Assembly: GCA_025350865.1 (NCBI GenBank) | Contig: JANXWZ010000193.1 | Coordinates: 1 to 48,843, forward strand | Source: Rhodanobacteraceae bacterium | GTDB taxonomy: Bacteria > Acidobacteriota > Terriglobia > Terriglobales > Acidobacteriaceae | Direction of reading: 5' to 3' | DNA length: 48,843 bases | Part shown: piece by piece, positions 18,057 to 30,614 of the stretch | How the letters are laid out: each line of letters starts with the position of its first letter | Position numbering within the stretch: the stretch's first letter is position 1 | Notes under the pieces: model-generated | Told to the model about the DNA's origin: nothing | Seen by the model: the letters and a program-made list of their open reading frames with translations, nothing else | The model's database searches: none | Made by a program: the position numbers and the translations under genes

Positions 18057-18133
18057 CGCGGATAAGACGGAAACGACGGATAAGAGCGGACCGTAAGAAA
18101 TCCATCTGATCCTTTTTGACCGTCTTATCCGCG
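18057..18133. repeat. Perfect 14-bp inverted repeat between mutS-like gene and pectinesterase gene
   Basis: CGCGGATAAGACGG (18057-18070) and CCGTCTTATCCGCG (18120-18133) are exact reverse complements separated by 49 bases. The ATCCGCG motif recurs in the leuA-leuB and leuD-ilvD spacers. It may act as a terminator for the upstream minus-strand gene or be a miniature mobile element remnant. Confidence 0.65.
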
Positions 18134-18151
18134 CTCCGCGTCTGTCCTTGC

Positions 18152-19975
18152 TCAAAGTCCCATCATCTTTACGATTGCGAGGGCGTTTGAGGTGGTGTTG
18201 ATACCCGGCTTGAGCTTGTAGTCAAAGGCCAACGGATCGTCTGGGTCTGGGCTGGCCATGTGGACGTTGAGCCCTGTGTTGGACTCTGTTGCCAGTTCGG
18301 TGAGCGCGAGATCGTGCGTTGACAGCGCACCGATCGCTCCGTTGGCCAGCAGGCGCGTGAGTACCGCTTCGGCTGCAGTTCGGCGATCGGCAGAGTTAGT
18401 CCCGCTGAAGATTTCGTCGACCAGAAAGAGCGTTGGGCTGTCGTGGCTGGCGGCGACGATGGCCGACAGGCGCTCGACCTCCGCAAGGAACTTCGAGCGT
18501 CCCTCGGCTAGCGAGTCCGTCAGCGCCAGAGAAGCGCCCAACCGAAGCGGTGTAAGCCGCAGCGACTCGGCGCGGACCGGAGCTCCGGCGTAGGCGAGGA
18601 CCGAGTTGATGCCGATCGAACGCAGCAAGGTTGACTTGCCCGACATGTTGGAACCGCTGATCAGGAAGAATCGCGTGTCCGCGCCAAGCTTGACGTCGTT
18701 GGTTACGGAACCGGCAAGCAGCGGGTGTCCCAGCGACTTCGCATCAAAGCTCGGGCTGTGGTCGGCTGGCAGCAGCTCCGGCCAGGCGTCTTCCGGATGC
18801 TCATAGGCATACGTTGCGATGGCATTGAGCGCTTCAAACTCCGCCCATGCGTCCAGCCACTCGCGCATGGGCGCGGCGTGCTTCCGCTTCCACGCGGCAA
18901 TCGAAATCGCGGCCTGGGTTCCCGCCGCAAGCAGCAACGAGAGGATGAGGAAATACTCCTTGGTCCGCTGCTCCACGATGGCCAGCGAACCGACGAGATT
19001 CTTCAGCAGCTTCACCGCACCCGCCGGTTCGCGCGACGCCTGCTGCAGCGCCTTCAACTTCGGGCACTCGAACTCCGCGCTCTGCAGTACGGCGAGCCCG
19101 TCGGCCAGCAGCCTCACGTTCAACTCCAGCCGTGCACCTCCCTGCAGCAGCGGCAGAACACGCGGTCGAAGGTATGCCGACACCGCGCCCTGTAGCGCAA
19201 ATACCATCGCAAGGTTGGGGAACAGGTCAGCCCAGCTTCGGAAATGAATCAGCCCTAATGTCAGTAAAGCGACATTGGCGGCGGCCGTGATCAGCAAAAT
19301 AACTCGCAATGCGGGATGGAAGATTGGGGCTTCCTCTTCCAGCCACTCATTGAAAAAGCTTGCTGAGATCTGGTGGAATTTTGTTGCGCCCAGTAGCGCG
19401 ATCTGTTCTCGAAGCGACGTTTGAGGGAGCAATTCCTTCACTGCCGCCTGTCGCTGCAGCGTCTCTTCATGGCTGGCCGGTTCGAGTAAATAGCGTGCCA
19501 GTCCGCGCTCACCGGGGCCGGTTCGAACCGTTGCCAGCAGGCCGAAGAGCGAGTCCGGGCCTAGCAGGTCGAAGTCGTGTTCGTACAAATGGCCGTCGGG
19601 CCGCAGGTTCTGGCCCGCTTCCGTTCCGGTCCGTCCGGACTGCACTGCAACGCCTTCCGTGCGTTCGAGCGAGCGATCGTAAAACCCCAGTATCCGCTGC
19701 TGTTTCGCGACCTTCGACTGCCGATTCATCGACATCCAAATAAGCACCACGACGGCAACGAACCCCGCGACAAACAGCAATGGGGACACGGTGGCGTGCA
19801 GCGATTGAAAGGCAAGATAAATGACGACCGCGATCGTGCCCAGCAGCAATTGCAGGACCGTTGAGCGCCCGCTGGCGAGCGTGTCGTGTTGGTGCTGGTG
19901 CCCGGCGCGGAGCTCGCGATAGCGTGCTTCTACCTCTTCGTGTGTTGCTGGCGCTTGCGCCGTCTCAGCTGTCAA
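18152..19975 (-). CDS. Membrane-anchored MutS-like ATPase
   Basis: A 607-residue protein with a MutS-type ABC ATPase at its C-terminus: Walker A GSNMSGKST (441-449), Walker B LFLVDE (516-521) and STHDLALTEL near the end. The N-terminal third has two membrane spans (about 40-57 and 64-82); further hydrophobic segments occur at 223-243 and 341-360 within the core/lever region. The mismatch-recognition domain I of true MutS is missing. It belongs to the poorly known short MutS-related group, which cannot be assumed to do mismatch repair. The gene ends 40 bases before the SRP RNA locus on the other strand. Confidence 0.85.
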   Translation of the reverse strand: MTAETAQAPATHEEVEARYRELRAGHQHQHDTLASGRSTVLQLLLGTIAVVIYLAFQSLHATVSPLLFVAGFVAVVVLIWMSMNRQSKVAKQQRILGFYDRSLERTEGVAVQSGRTGTEAGQNLRPDGHLYEHDFDLLGPDSLFGLLATVRTGPGERGLARYLLEPASHEETLQRQAAVKELLPQTSLREQIALLGATKFHQISASFFNEWLEEEAPIFHPALRVILLITAAANVALLTLGLIHFRSWADLFPNLAMVFALQGAVSAYLRPRVLPLLQGGARLELNVRLLADGLAVLQSAEFECPKLKALQQASREPAGAVKLLKNLVGSLAIVEQRTKEYFLILSLLLAAGTQAAISIAAWKRKHAAPMREWLDAWAEFEALNAIATYAYEHPEDAWPELLPADHSPSFDAKSLGHPLLAGSVTNDVKLGADTRFFLISGSNMSGKSTLLRSIGINSVLAYAGAPVRAESLRLTPLRLGASLALTDSLAEGRSKFLAEVERLSAIVAASHDSPTLFLVDEIFSGTNSADRRTAAEAVLTRLLANGAIGALSTHDLALTELATESNTGLNVHMASPDPDDPLAFDYKLKPGINTTSNALAIVKMMGL

Positions 19976-20013
19976 GTAGAACTCTCCGTACCATCGATGG
20001 TAGACTGGTCTTC

Positions 20014-20110
20014 GTGCCGGGTCCTACGCGACGTAATCCCGCCAACCCCGCCAGGTCCGGAAGGAAGCAACGGTAACGGGCAAATTCGGGCGCAGTAGGT
20101 CGCCCGGTAC
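20014..20110 (+). ncRNA. ffs: Bacterial small signal recognition particle RNA (4.5S type)
   Basis: The 5' end GTGCCGGG(T)CCTAC pairs with the 3' end GTAGG(TC)GCCCGGTAC to close a long hairpin. The apex holds the near-invariant SRP domain IV core: CAGGTCCGGAAGGAAGCA, with its GGAA tetraloop, followed by ACGGTAACGGG. The size (about 97 nt) fits the short Gram-negative form without an Alu domain. It binds Ffh and stimulates FtsY, whose gene is at 3397-4395. A possible -10 box TAGACT lies at 20001-20006; no clear -35 was found. Ends are set by pairing and may shift by a few bases. Confidence 0.95.
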
Positions 20111-20232
20111 TAACATCCCCCCTACTCCCCTCGACATTTGACCGATTCACAAACGCTTCCATTGGAGTAGGCGTGTGGATTGCGTGTTGGAATCGATGAA
20201 GTTTTGTATGCTGAGAAGCATCGTTTGAAGAG

Positions 20233-21258
20233 GTGAAGGATTTGAGTCTGACGTTGAAGCCCCAGCTCCCGGTTCGTGCCAAGATTTCTTCCTTAGGGGT
20301 TTACGTTCCGCCCAAACTGTTGACCAACCACGATCTGGAGTTGATGGTCGCCACGAACGACCAGTGGATCCAGGAACGTACCGGCATCCGCGAGCGCCAC
20401 ATCGTCGAGAAGGGCGTTGCGACCAGCGATCTCGCAACCGAAGCGGCGAAGATCTGCCTCGACAAGCGTGGGATATCCGCAGACGAAGTGGAAGTCATCA
20501 TCGTCGCGACAGTCACTCCAGACATGTTCTTCCCTGCCACAGCCTGCCTGGTGCAGGAGAAACTCGGCGCCAAGGGTGCGTGGGGATTCGATCTTCTGGC
20601 TGCGTGTTCCGGGTTCATCTACGCGCTGCAGGTCGGGACCAAGCTGGTGGAATCCGGCGCGCACAAGAAGGTAATGGTGATTGGCGCGGATGTGATGAGC
20701 TCCATCATCGACTACACAGACCGCGCTACCTGCGTCATCTTCGGCGACGGCGCGGGTGCGGTATTGCTGGAACCGTGTGAGCCGGGTGAGGTCGGCATGA
20801 TCGACTACTGGCACGAAATCGACGGCTCCGGCGCGCCCATGCTCAACATGCCGGGCGGCGGCTCGTTGAATCCTGCGACGGCTGAGACGGTCGCAGCGAA
20901 GATGCATTACGTTCATCAGGACGGCGGCGCGGTGTACAAGTTTGCAGTGCGCAAGATGGCGGAAGCGGCGGAGACGGTTCTCTCGCGCAATGGCGTTACA
21001 GGGGCCGACCTGGCGTGTTTTATTCCGCACCAGGCTAACAAGCGCATCATCGAATCGACCGCAGAGCGGCTCGGCATGAACAAGGAAGCCGTGATCATCA
21101 ATATCGATCGTTACGGCAACACTACGGCCGGGACGATTCCGCTCGCCATGCAGACGGCGACGGACGAGGGTCGCTTGAAGAAGGGCGATCTGGTTCTGCT
21201 CGCAAGCTTCGGCGCAGGGTTCACCGTGGGTTCCACGCTGCTACAGTGGGAGTCGTAG
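20233..21258 (+). CDS. fabH: 3-oxoacyl-ACP synthase III
   Basis: A 341-residue KAS III that condenses acetyl-CoA (or another acyl-CoA) with malonyl-ACP to start fatty acid synthesis. The catalytic triad is visible: C125 in AACSGF, H266 in PHQANKR, N296 in [15 protein letters not shown] and the C-terminal [11 protein letters not shown] are also conserved. The GTG at 20233 is reported, but a TTG at 20242 has AAGAGG 8 bases upstream and may be the true start. It is transcribed with the membrane protein at 21281 (22-base gap). Upstream lies the SRP RNA on the same strand. Confidence 0.95.
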   Translation: MKDLSLTLKPQLPVRAKISSLGVYVPPKLLTNHDLELMVATNDQWIQERTGIRERHIVEKGVATSDLATEAAKICLDKRGISADEVEVIIVATVTPDMFFPATACLVQEKLGAKGAWGFDLLAACSGFIYALQVGTKLVESGAHKKVMVIGADVMSSIIDYTDRATCVIFGDGAGAVLLEPCEPGEVGMIDYWHEIDGSGAPMLNMPGGGSLNPATAETVAAKMHYVHQDGGAVYKFAVRKMAEAAETVLSRNGVTGADLACFIPHQANKRIIESTAERLGMNKEAVIINIDRYGNTTAGTIPLAMQTATDEGRLKKGDLVLLASFGAGFTVGSTLLQWES

Positions 21259-21280
21259 CGACAACCCCGGAGACCCCAAA

Positions 21281-21976
21281 ATGCACGTTGGCTATGGCCA
21301 CGATCCATTCTGGATGCATTCCCTGCTGGTGCTGCACATCGCGTGCGGCTTTGGATCGTTTCTGTTGGCGCCCATCGCGCTCGCTACCGCCAAGGGTGGC
21401 AAACAGCATCGGCGCTGGGGCATGGTTTACCTGTGGTGCATGGGCGGCGTCGCGGTCACTGCGCTGCCGATGGCACTGTACAGACCGGTGTTGTTTCTCG
21501 CGCTGGTGGCAATCTTCAGCTTCTACCTGGCGTTTTCGGGCTACCGGATCACAAAGCTGAAAAGTCTGGCGAGCGGTGGCAGCGCAAAGCCGATCGACTG
21601 GATCGCTGCCGTGTTCACGTTCGCGGCCTCGGCCTGCCTGGCGATCTTCGGAGCGGTCCGTCCCGCGTGGGTTCAGAACATGGGCATCGTCGCGATTGTG
21701 TTCGGCATTATCGGTATGCGAGCCGCAGCGGTTGAGATCCGCAAATTCGTCGTCAAGCCTACCGAGAAGATGTTCTGGTGGTATACCCATCTGGGCAACT
21801 TCATTGGAAGCTACATTGCCGCGTGGACTGCATTCGGAGTGACGACGCTGGCCCCGCGATTCGGGGGCGGCTTCCTCTGGTGGCTGTGGCCTACGATAGT
21901 CGGGGTTCCGGCGATCGTGCTGACGATCGGATACTACAAGCGGAAGTTCAAGCCACGCAGCGCCGTAGCGGCTTAG
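21281..21976 (+). CDS. DUF2306-like integral membrane protein
   Basis: A 231-residue protein with seven or so hydrophobic segments. The first is followed by a short loop KQHRRWGMVYLW; a His near the first span (LHIACG) plus HRRWG after the second segment resembles DUF2306 membrane proteins, which have conserved histidines that might bind haem. No characterised function is known to me. It follows fabH closely on the same strand and its last four bases overlap the end of the convergent DedA-like gene. Confidence 0.65.
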   Translation: MHVGYGHDPFWMHSLLVLHIACGFGSFLLAPIALATAKGGKQHRRWGMVYLWCMGGVAVTALPMALYRPVLFLALVAIFSFYLAFSGYRITKLKSLASGGSAKPIDWIAAVFTFAASACLAIFGAVRPAWVQNMGIVAIVFGIIGMRAAAVEIRKFVVKPTEKMFWWYTHLGNFIGSYIAAWTAFGVTTLAPRFGGGFLWWLWPTIVGVPAIVLTIGYYKRKFKPRSAVAA

Positions 21977-22689
21977 ACGGTTGTACGTTCCTGTTGCCGG
22001 GTCGCGCCGACGCTGTGGCTGGTCTTCCAGAGCTGCCATAGCGCGTAGGCGAGGCTGATCGCGATCGTCGTCCACACGAAGATCAGCACGGGCCGTCCCC
22101 ATGTCGCGGCGAACTTCTGCCAAAGTATCAGCACATGTCTGCCGTAGTGGAAGCCCAGCCAGACGGCGAAGGCATGGCGCAGCAAGCGGCTGATCGTGAA
22201 CGTAATCATGAACGTCTTACGCGACATCTTCAGCGCACCTGCCGCAAGCACGAAGGGGCTAAGCGGCATGGGCGGTGGCAGAATTGCAGGCAGAGCGACC
22301 GCGAGGATCGCATGCGACTCCATCCAGCGGGTCACGCGCTTGAAGATTCTGGGTGGCGTCCGCTTCTCGATGAAGGCCAGCCCCCCGGCCTGACCCACCT
22401 TGTGCGAAAAGAGACCACCGAGCGCCGAGCCTACCGTGGCGAGCGCGATCAACAGCCAGGGGTTGGCATGCTGCGCCGCGTAGATCACCAGCATAATGTC
22501 CGTCATCCCGGGGAGGGGAAGCGGCACAAAGGATGAGTCGACGATCGACACCAGAAACATGCCGGTGAGGCCGAGCGAGAAGAGCAGATGAACCAGCATC
22601 TGGCTTTCGCTCTTTGGGCCTGCCGTCTGCGTCCACAGGGCTGCGGCAAGCAGGAGTCCGGTACGAATTGTGTGTGGTAACGAATCCAT
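21973..22689 (-). CDS. DedA/VTT-domain membrane protein
   Basis: A 238-residue polytopic protein. The motif SSFVPLPLPGMTDIMLV with a Pro-rich re-entrant region, GSALGGLFSHKVGQAGG, and the later PPPMPLSPFVLAAGALKMS are typical of the VTT (SNARE-associated/DedA-YqaA) fold. Relatives act as lipid scramblases or flippases for undecaprenyl phosphate or phospholipids, or maintain membrane potential. The ATG at 22689 gives a short N-terminal hydrophobic segment ahead of the domain. It faces the DUF2306-like gene and overlaps it by 4 bases. Confidence 0.82.
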   Translation of the reverse strand: MDSLPHTIRTGLLLAAALWTQTAGPKSESQMLVHLLFSLGLTGMFLVSIVDSSFVPLPLPGMTDIMLVIYAAQHANPWLLIALATVGSALGGLFSHKVGQAGGLAFIEKRTPPRIFKRVTRWMESHAILAVALPAILPPPMPLSPFVLAAGALKMSRKTFMITFTISRLLRHAFAVWLGFHYGRHVLILWQKFAATWGRPVLIFVWTTIAISLAYALWQLWKTSHSVGATRQQERTTV

Positions 22690-22749
22690 ATCTCCTCAGA
22701 CGCTTCGATTGGACGGTGAGCCGCAGATTTTTGTGATGTGGCAGTGTTG

Positions 22750-23607
22750 TCAGTCGCCTTCTTCGCTAAGGAAGGGTAGCTGCGGCAGAGGATCAAGCAC
22801 ACCAATGTGCGCCGCCAGTCTGCGAAATGTGGCGATGGATCGTTCGCAGCGTGAATCCAAACGGTAGTGGATATTGTGTTCCAGATAGTGCCGAATCGTC
22901 TGGGGCGGGAGAGCGATCTTTGGCGTCCACTCCCCGACCAGGTCGTCGATGTGGGTTAGACCGTGGTCGCGCGACAGGTTGAGATCGTCGATGAGTTGGC
23001 GGCGATCCTCACGCGTTGGTACGCCCTCGGGACGCACGGCCCAGACGGCGGCAACCCACGGCAGACCGGTCCGTTGCGTCCACAGCTCGGCCACATCGTA
23101 CCAGGTGCAGGGGCCGATGCGGGCTTCAATCTCGGCTCGCCGCTCAAGCGCCAGCAGCGCCGGATCGCCGATGATCAACGCCGCATCCGCCTCGGCCAGC
23201 ATGGTCTCAGCGTCGGCCTTCGCGGGCAGGAAGCTCGGTTCGGTCCCGATAAAGTGACGGAAAAGGATCTCGGCATACGCAACCGAACTGCGCGATGCTG
23301 TGTCGGCTGCGACCGTCCGAATCTGGTCGAGCGTCAGCGGCGCCTTCACGATCAGCTGAATCGAGCGCACCTGGTCCAGGCTGGCGATGGTGCAGCCGGG
23401 AACGATGCGAAGTTCCGGAGTCAGGGCGGCAATGGGGATCAGGCCGAGGTCGGCGCGGCCCTCCAGCAGCTCCCGCGCACACTGCGAGGGCTCGGTCAGG
23501 TGCAGCTCGTATCGGCCGGCGAGGTCCGATTGCAGGGGCGGATGGTTGAAGTCCCACATCAGCGGTGCGGGGTTCAGAAAATCGATAGCAGCGACGCGTA
23601 GAGCCAC
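22750..23607 (-). CDS. mqnA: Chorismate dehydratase MqnA (futalosine menaquinone pathway)
   Basis: A 285-residue protein with a periplasmic-binding-like fold. The N-terminal RVAAIDFLNPAPLMW, the GRADLGLIPIAAL block, and the LIIGDPAL motif are hallmarks of MqnA. The enzyme makes 3-[(1-carboxyvinyl)oxy]benzoate from chorismate, the first committed step of the alternative menaquinone route. No other mqn genes are in the window, so the pathway genes must be scattered. The ATG at 23607 is the natural start. It is divergent from dprA. Confidence 0.93.
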   Translation of the reverse strand: MALRVAAIDFLNPAPLMWDFNHPPLQSDLAGRYELHLTEPSQCARELLEGRADLGLIPIAALTPELRIVPGCTIASLDQVRSIQLIVKAPLTLDQIRTVAADTASRSSVAYAEILFRHFIGTEPSFLPAKADAETMLAEADAALIIGDPALLALERRAEIEARIGPCTWYDVAELWTQRTGLPWVAAVWAVRPEGVPTREDRRQLIDDLNLSRDHGLTHIDDLVGEWTPKIALPPQTIRHYLEHNIHYRLDSRCERSIATFRRLAAHIGVLDPLPQLPFLSEEGD

Positions 23608-23693
23608 ACTTCCAGTCTACGCGGGCTGGCTGCAACGTCGAAGTTTCTCCATTCGTGGTACTCTCTTGCGAATCTCGCTCAGCGGAGTTGTAT

Positions 23694-24899
23694 ATGGCGA
23701 TGCATGCCGCGGCAGTCCCCGAAACTCACACTGAAACCTCGCGTCTCGCATGGCTGGCCCTAGCCTTAACCCCCGGTCTTGGCCCCACTCGGATCGCTCG
23801 GGCGGTGGCGATGATCGGCGAGGCAGCGCGCCTGTTCGACATGCCGCTTACCGAACTCGAATCGCTGCGGATCCCCGCGAAATCCGCACAGTTTATCGCC
23901 GATGGACGTGCCCGCGCCGCCGCCGAGAAGGAAGCCAAACTTGTCTATGATTCCGGCGCCACCTTCATCACGGCGCAGGATGCCGACTACCCGCAGCGCC
24001 TGCTGGAGATCTACGATCCCCCCGCAGTTCTCTGGGTTCGCGGCAGCGTCGCGCTGTTGAGCAGGCCGGGGATTGCGGTGGTCGGTACCCGCGCACCGTC
24101 GGCCTACGGAGCGGGAATGTCGGAGCTTCTCTCCCGCGACCTCGCCAACCGGGGGCTCGTCATCATGTCCGGGATGGCCCGAGGAATCGACACGGCTGCG
24201 CATAAGGGCGCGCTGGACGCCGGTGGAAAAACCGTCGCGGTCTGGGGCACTGGGCTCGACGTGGTCTACCCCAAAGACAACAAAAAGCTGGCGGAGTCCA
24301 TCGTCCTTTCCGGCGGAACCATCGTCACCGAGTACCCGATGGGGACGTTTCCCGCACCGCAAAACTTCCCGATCCGGAACCGCGTTTTGTCCGGATTGAG
24401 TGTCGGTGTACTCGTGGTCGAAGCCGCCGAGTACTCGGGTACACGCATCACGGCGCGCTGCGCGATGGAGCAGAACCGCGACGTCTACGCCGTTCCGGGC
24501 AACGTTACGAACAAAGGTTCGTGGGGCCCGAACACGCTGATCAAACAGGGCGCCAAGCTGACGGCGACATGGGAAGATGTCTGGGAAGACCTGCCGTCAG
24601 ACATCAAGTTGCAGCTCGAAGACGAGCTGGCTGCGGCTGGACGGGGCAGTTCCTCGAAAACCCCAAATGAATCGAAACCCTCCGGTGCCGCATCTTTGTT
24701 TGCTGAGCAGGCCATGGGCCATAACGAGCGGCTGATCTTCAACCGGCTCCGCCACGACGAGGCAATCCAGCTCGACGACCTGATGGAGCAGATGGAGGCT
24801 GAACTTGCTTCGGCTGAGATATTCACGGCCCTGTTCGAACTGGAGCTTTCCGGCAAGGTGAAGTCGCTGCCCGGAAAAAACTATGTACGGTGCTTCTAA
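23694..24899 (+). CDS. dprA: DNA processing protein DprA
   Basis: A 401-residue protein that loads RecA onto incoming single-stranded DNA in transformation. Order of parts: N-terminal SAM-like helices (about 10-75), the extended Rossmann domain with GTRAPSAYG, IMSGMARGIDTAAHKGAL and FPIRNRVLSGLS, then a C-terminal winged helix (about 330-401). The ATG at 23694 is chosen because GGAG lies 6 bases before it; an upstream GTG at 23655 has no such site. It precedes topA with a 187-base spacer; the dprA-topA order is common in bacteria. Confidence 0.95.
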   Translation: MAMHAAAVPETHTETSRLAWLALALTPGLGPTRIARAVAMIGEAARLFDMPLTELESLRIPAKSAQFIADGRARAAAEKEAKLVYDSGATFITAQDADYPQRLLEIYDPPAVLWVRGSVALLSRPGIAVVGTRAPSAYGAGMSELLSRDLANRGLVIMSGMARGIDTAAHKGALDAGGKTVAVWGTGLDVVYPKDNKKLAESIVLSGGTIVTEYPMGTFPAPQNFPIRNRVLSGLSVGVLVVEAAEYSGTRITARCAMEQNRDVYAVPGNVTNKGSWGPNTLIKQGAKLTATWEDVWEDLPSDIKLQLEDELAAAGRGSSSKTPNESKPSGAASLFAEQAMGHNERLIFNRLRHDEAIQLDDLMEQMEAELASAEIFTALFELELSGKVKSLPGKNYVRCF

Positions 24900-25086
24900 G
24901 ACACGCAAACGCATTGCGCTGAGCGGAGTCAACAGGGAAGTGAATGCAACCCAAATGGGACCGAAGGACGATTTTGGGGATGACCGCGTTGGCGCGATTC
25001 CGGCAACTCGTGTTAGGTTCGCAATGAAACAAGCTGGGAATCGCGTTGGGGTTGTCCTGACCGATTCGGTGGATTGAAGGAAGACA

Positions 25087-27840
<2,754 letters not shown>

Positions 27841-27875
27841 GAAGCAGCTGTCGCCTAGTACCAGAAAGGATTTCA

Positions 27876-28289
27876 ATGGCAACCCCGCAAGACGCAGAAC
27901 TGATTCTGAAGCTGTACGAACTCCGCACCGAGCCCGTGTTGCGCGAGGCCCGTAAGTTTGTCGCAACGTTCAATCCCGCGACTGTTGATGAGTTGCTGGC
28001 GCTGCAGCGCGATTCCGGATCGCAGAATAACGCGTACTGGCGTCAGGCGCTCAGCTACTGGGAGATGGCGGCTGCCTTTGTGAATCGCGGCGCACTGGAC
28101 GCGGATCTCTTTGCCGACACCGGCAACGAGGCGCTGTTCTACTACGCCAAGTTTTCACCCTTCCATCAGGCGTACCAGGAGGCGACCGGTCAGCCATTCA
28201 TGCGGCACGTTGCTGCGGCGATCGAGAATAATCCGTCAATCAAGGCGAAGTATGTGGTCTTCGCGAAGCGCTTTACCCCCGCCAGCTAA
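27876..28289 (+). CDS. Conserved uncharacterised soluble protein
   Basis: A 137-residue protein starting at ATG 27876 with AAAGGA just upstream. It is rich in helix-forming residues with many aromatics (NAYWRQALSYWEMAA, ALFYYAKFSPFHQAY). No signal peptide, membrane span or enzyme motif is seen. It follows topA by 35 bases on the same strand and may be co-transcribed. I do not recognise a family with a known function. Confidence 0.75.
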   Translation: MATPQDAELILKLYELRTEPVLREARKFVATFNPATVDELLALQRDSGSQNNAYWRQALSYWEMAAAFVNRGALDADLFADTGNEALFYYAKFSPFHQAYQEATGQPFMRHVAAAIENNPSIKAKYVVFAKRFTPAS

Positions 28290-28303
28290 GAACAAATCTC
28301 TGC

Positions 28304-28337
28304 GAGCTGACAGCAATGAGCTAACAGCTGTCAGCTC
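28304..28337. terminator. Hairpin between convergent genes
   Basis: GAGCTGACAGC (28304-28314) and GCTGTCAGCTC (28327-28337) form a perfect 11-bp stem with a 12-base loop, between the converging gene ends at 28289 and 28356. There is no strong T-tract on either side, so it may slow rather than cleanly end transcription. Confidence 0.5.
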
Positions 28338-28355
28338 TCAGAAATAAAGTCGTTC

Positions 28356-30353
28356 TTACTCCTCGTCCCCACGCAGTTTCGCGATCACCCCAAAATCTTC
28401 CAGAGTAGTCGTATCACCGGTCACCGTTCCGGTCGTCGCCAACTCCCGCAGCAGTCTCCGCATGATCTTGCCGGAACGGGTCTTCGGGAGCATCTGCGTG
28501 AAGCGAAGGTCATCCGGCCGGGCCAGCGCGCCGATCTCTTTGGCGACCCACTGCCGCAGCTCCTGCTTCAACTCTTCGGTGGGCTCGTAACCCTCGTCCA
28601 GCGTTACGAACGCAGCGATCGCCTGTCCCTTCAAATCGTCCGGACGACCCACGACTGCGGCTTCTGCGACTTTCGGGTGCGCGACCAGCGCCGATTCGAT
28701 CTCCATTGTGCCTAGCCGATGGCCACTGACGTTGATCACGTCATCGACGCGGCCCATCAGCCAGTAGTAGCCGTCTGCGTCGCAGCGCGCGCCATCACCG
28801 GTGAAGTAGCTTCCCGGGATCTCCGAGAAGTATGCAGCCTGGTAGCGTTCAGCATCGCCGTAGATGGTCCGGGCCATCGAAGGCCAGGGCTTGCGAACGA
28901 CCAGCAGACCGCCTTGCCCCGCCGGGACCGGCTGGCCTTCTTTTGTCACCACTTCAGGCACAATGCCGAAGAACGGTCGCGTCGCCGAGCCAGGTTTGGT
29001 GGGAACAGCGCCGGGTATCGGAGCGATCATGATTGCGCCGGTCTCGGTCTGCCAGAACGTGTCGACGATAGGACAGCGCTCCTTGCCGATCTCGCGGTGA
29101 TACCACATCCAAGCCTCGGGGTTGATTGGCTCGCCCACCGTACCCAGCAGTCGCAGCGAATCCAGAGAGTGCTTGTGGACGTGGTGGTCACCCCACTTGA
29201 TGAAAGCGCGAATGGCAGTCGGGGCTGTGTAGAAGATCGTGACCTTGTGCTCGTCGACGATCTGCCAGAATCGATCGTTTTCGGGCCAGTTAGGAGCGCC
29301 CTCGTACATCATCACCGTCGCGCCATTCTGCAGTGGGCCATACACGACGTAGCTGTGTCCTGTCACCCAGCCGATGTCGGCGGTACACCAGTAAACGTCG
29401 TGCTCCTGCAGATCGAACACGTACTTTGACGTCAGGTAGGTCTGCACCGAGTAGCCGCCGGTCGTGTGCAACAGACCCTTCGGTTTGCCGGTCGTGCCTG
29501 AAGTGTAGAGCAGGTAGAGCGGATCCTCTGAATCCATGTGCTCGCATGCGCATGTTGCTGCGGCAGAGGCCATCGCATCGTGCCAGTAGACGTCGCGCCC
29601 TGCAACCATCGTGACGGGCGTCTTCGTCTCCGGAGCGCCGTCGACCGTGGCGCGCTTGTATACGACCACTGATTTGACCGTCGGGCATTTTTCAAGCGCT
29701 TCGTCGACGATGGCTTTGAGCTTCACCTCGCCGCCGCGACGATAGCTGACATCCTGCGTGATGACCGCAACGCAGGCCGAGTCGTTCACGCGGTCGACGA
29801 TGGCGTGCGCCGCAAAGCCGCCGAAGATGACAGAATGGACCGCGCCGATCCGAGCGCAGGCCAGCAGCGCAATCGCGAGCTCGGGGCACATTCCCATGTA
29901 CACCGCAACGCGGTCGCCGCGCTGAATGCCGAGGCCCTTCAGAACGTTGGCAAACTTCTGCACCTGCTCGTGGAGTTGGCCGTAGGTGATCCGCCGCACC
30001 TCACCGGGTTCGCCCTCCCACAGCAGGGCGATCGTGTCGCGGCGCGAGCCCATGGCGTGCCGGTCAACGCAGTTATGGCTCAGGTTCAGCTTGCCACCGT
30101 TGAACCACGTGGCGGACCCCATCTCCCCCTCGACGACGGAGGTGAACGGCGTAAACCATTCGAGCTCTGCCGCAGCGTTCGCCCAGAAGGCCGAGGGATC
30201 GTCGATGCTCTGCCGATAGAGTTCTTCGTACCCGGCAAGGGAGCCTATCCGAGCCTTGGCTGCAAACTCCACCGGCGGCTGAAAGACTCGGTTTTCGCGC
30301 AACAGTGAATCCATATTGGTGCCTTGCGACGTTGTTTCCGCGGAGATGGACAA
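28356..30353 (-). CDS. acs: Acetyl-CoA synthetase (AMP-forming)
   Basis: A 665-residue enzyme activating acetate to acetyl-CoA through acetyl-AMP. Conserved motifs: [11 protein letters not shown] (P-loop-like A3), [10 protein letters not shown] (A5), [20 protein letters not shown], and [11 protein letters not shown], whose lysine is the regulatory acetylation site in studied homologues. A TTG start at 30353 has AGGGGGA about 7 bases upstream; the ATG at 30314 would give 652 residues, the length of E. coli Acs, and has a weaker AAGG. Either is possible. The gene is divergent from the OFA transporter gene. Confidence 0.96.
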   Translation of the reverse strand: MSISAETTSQGTNMDSLLRENRVFQPPVEFAAKARIGSLAGYEELYRQSIDDPSAFWANAAAELEWFTPFTSVVEGEMGSATWFNGGKLNLSHNCVDRHAMGSRRDTIALLWEGEPGEVRRITYGQLHEQVQKFANVLKGLGIQRGDRVAVYMGMCPELAIALLACARIGAVHSVIFGGFAAHAIVDRVNDSACVAVITQDVSYRRGGEVKLKAIVDEALEKCPTVKSVVVYKRATVDGAPETKTPVTMVAGRDVYWHDAMASAAATCACEHMDSEDPLYLLYTSGTTGKPKGLLHTTGGYSVQTYLTSKYVFDLQEHDVYWCTADIGWVTGHSYVVYGPLQNGATVMMYEGAPNWPENDRFWQIVDEHKVTIFYTAPTAIRAFIKWGDHHVHKHSLDSLRLLGTVGEPINPEAWMWYHREIGKERCPIVDTFWQTETGAIMIAPIPGAVPTKPGSATRPFFGIVPEVVTKEGQPVPAGQGGLLVVRKPWPSMARTIYGDAERYQAAYFSEIPGSYFTGDGARCDADGYYWLMGRVDDVINVSGHRLGTMEIESALVAHPKVAEAAVVGRPDDLKGQAIAAFVTLDEGYEPTEELKQELRQWVAKEIGALARPDDLRFTQMLPKTRSGKIMRRLLRELATTGTVTGDTTTLEDFGVIAKLRGDEE

Positions 30354-30614
30354 GCTGTGTTCCCCCTATGGCTTTTCGAAGGTAGACCCGACCAGAAAAA
30401 GGTACGCTATGGCGGGTTCTGAGAGCAATGTGACCGGTAACGGGCGAAGAACTCATTCAGGTTAGCAGTTGCCGCGAGCGCGGAAATCGGCGTGGACGAC
30501 ACCACCTTTGGCCCGAACCACGCGTCCGTGTGGAATAGCTGGGCAAACGTCGATTCGGTGTGTAGAGTGAGGAGCGTCGGCTTCAGGAGCGAGGGTGGTT
30601 ACGGGGATCAATCT

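Noticed and set aside
24883..25077. Open frame between dprA and topA
   Set aside because: It starts inside the dprA 3' end, has no ribosome-binding site and its product looks random; the spacer probably holds the topA promoter.
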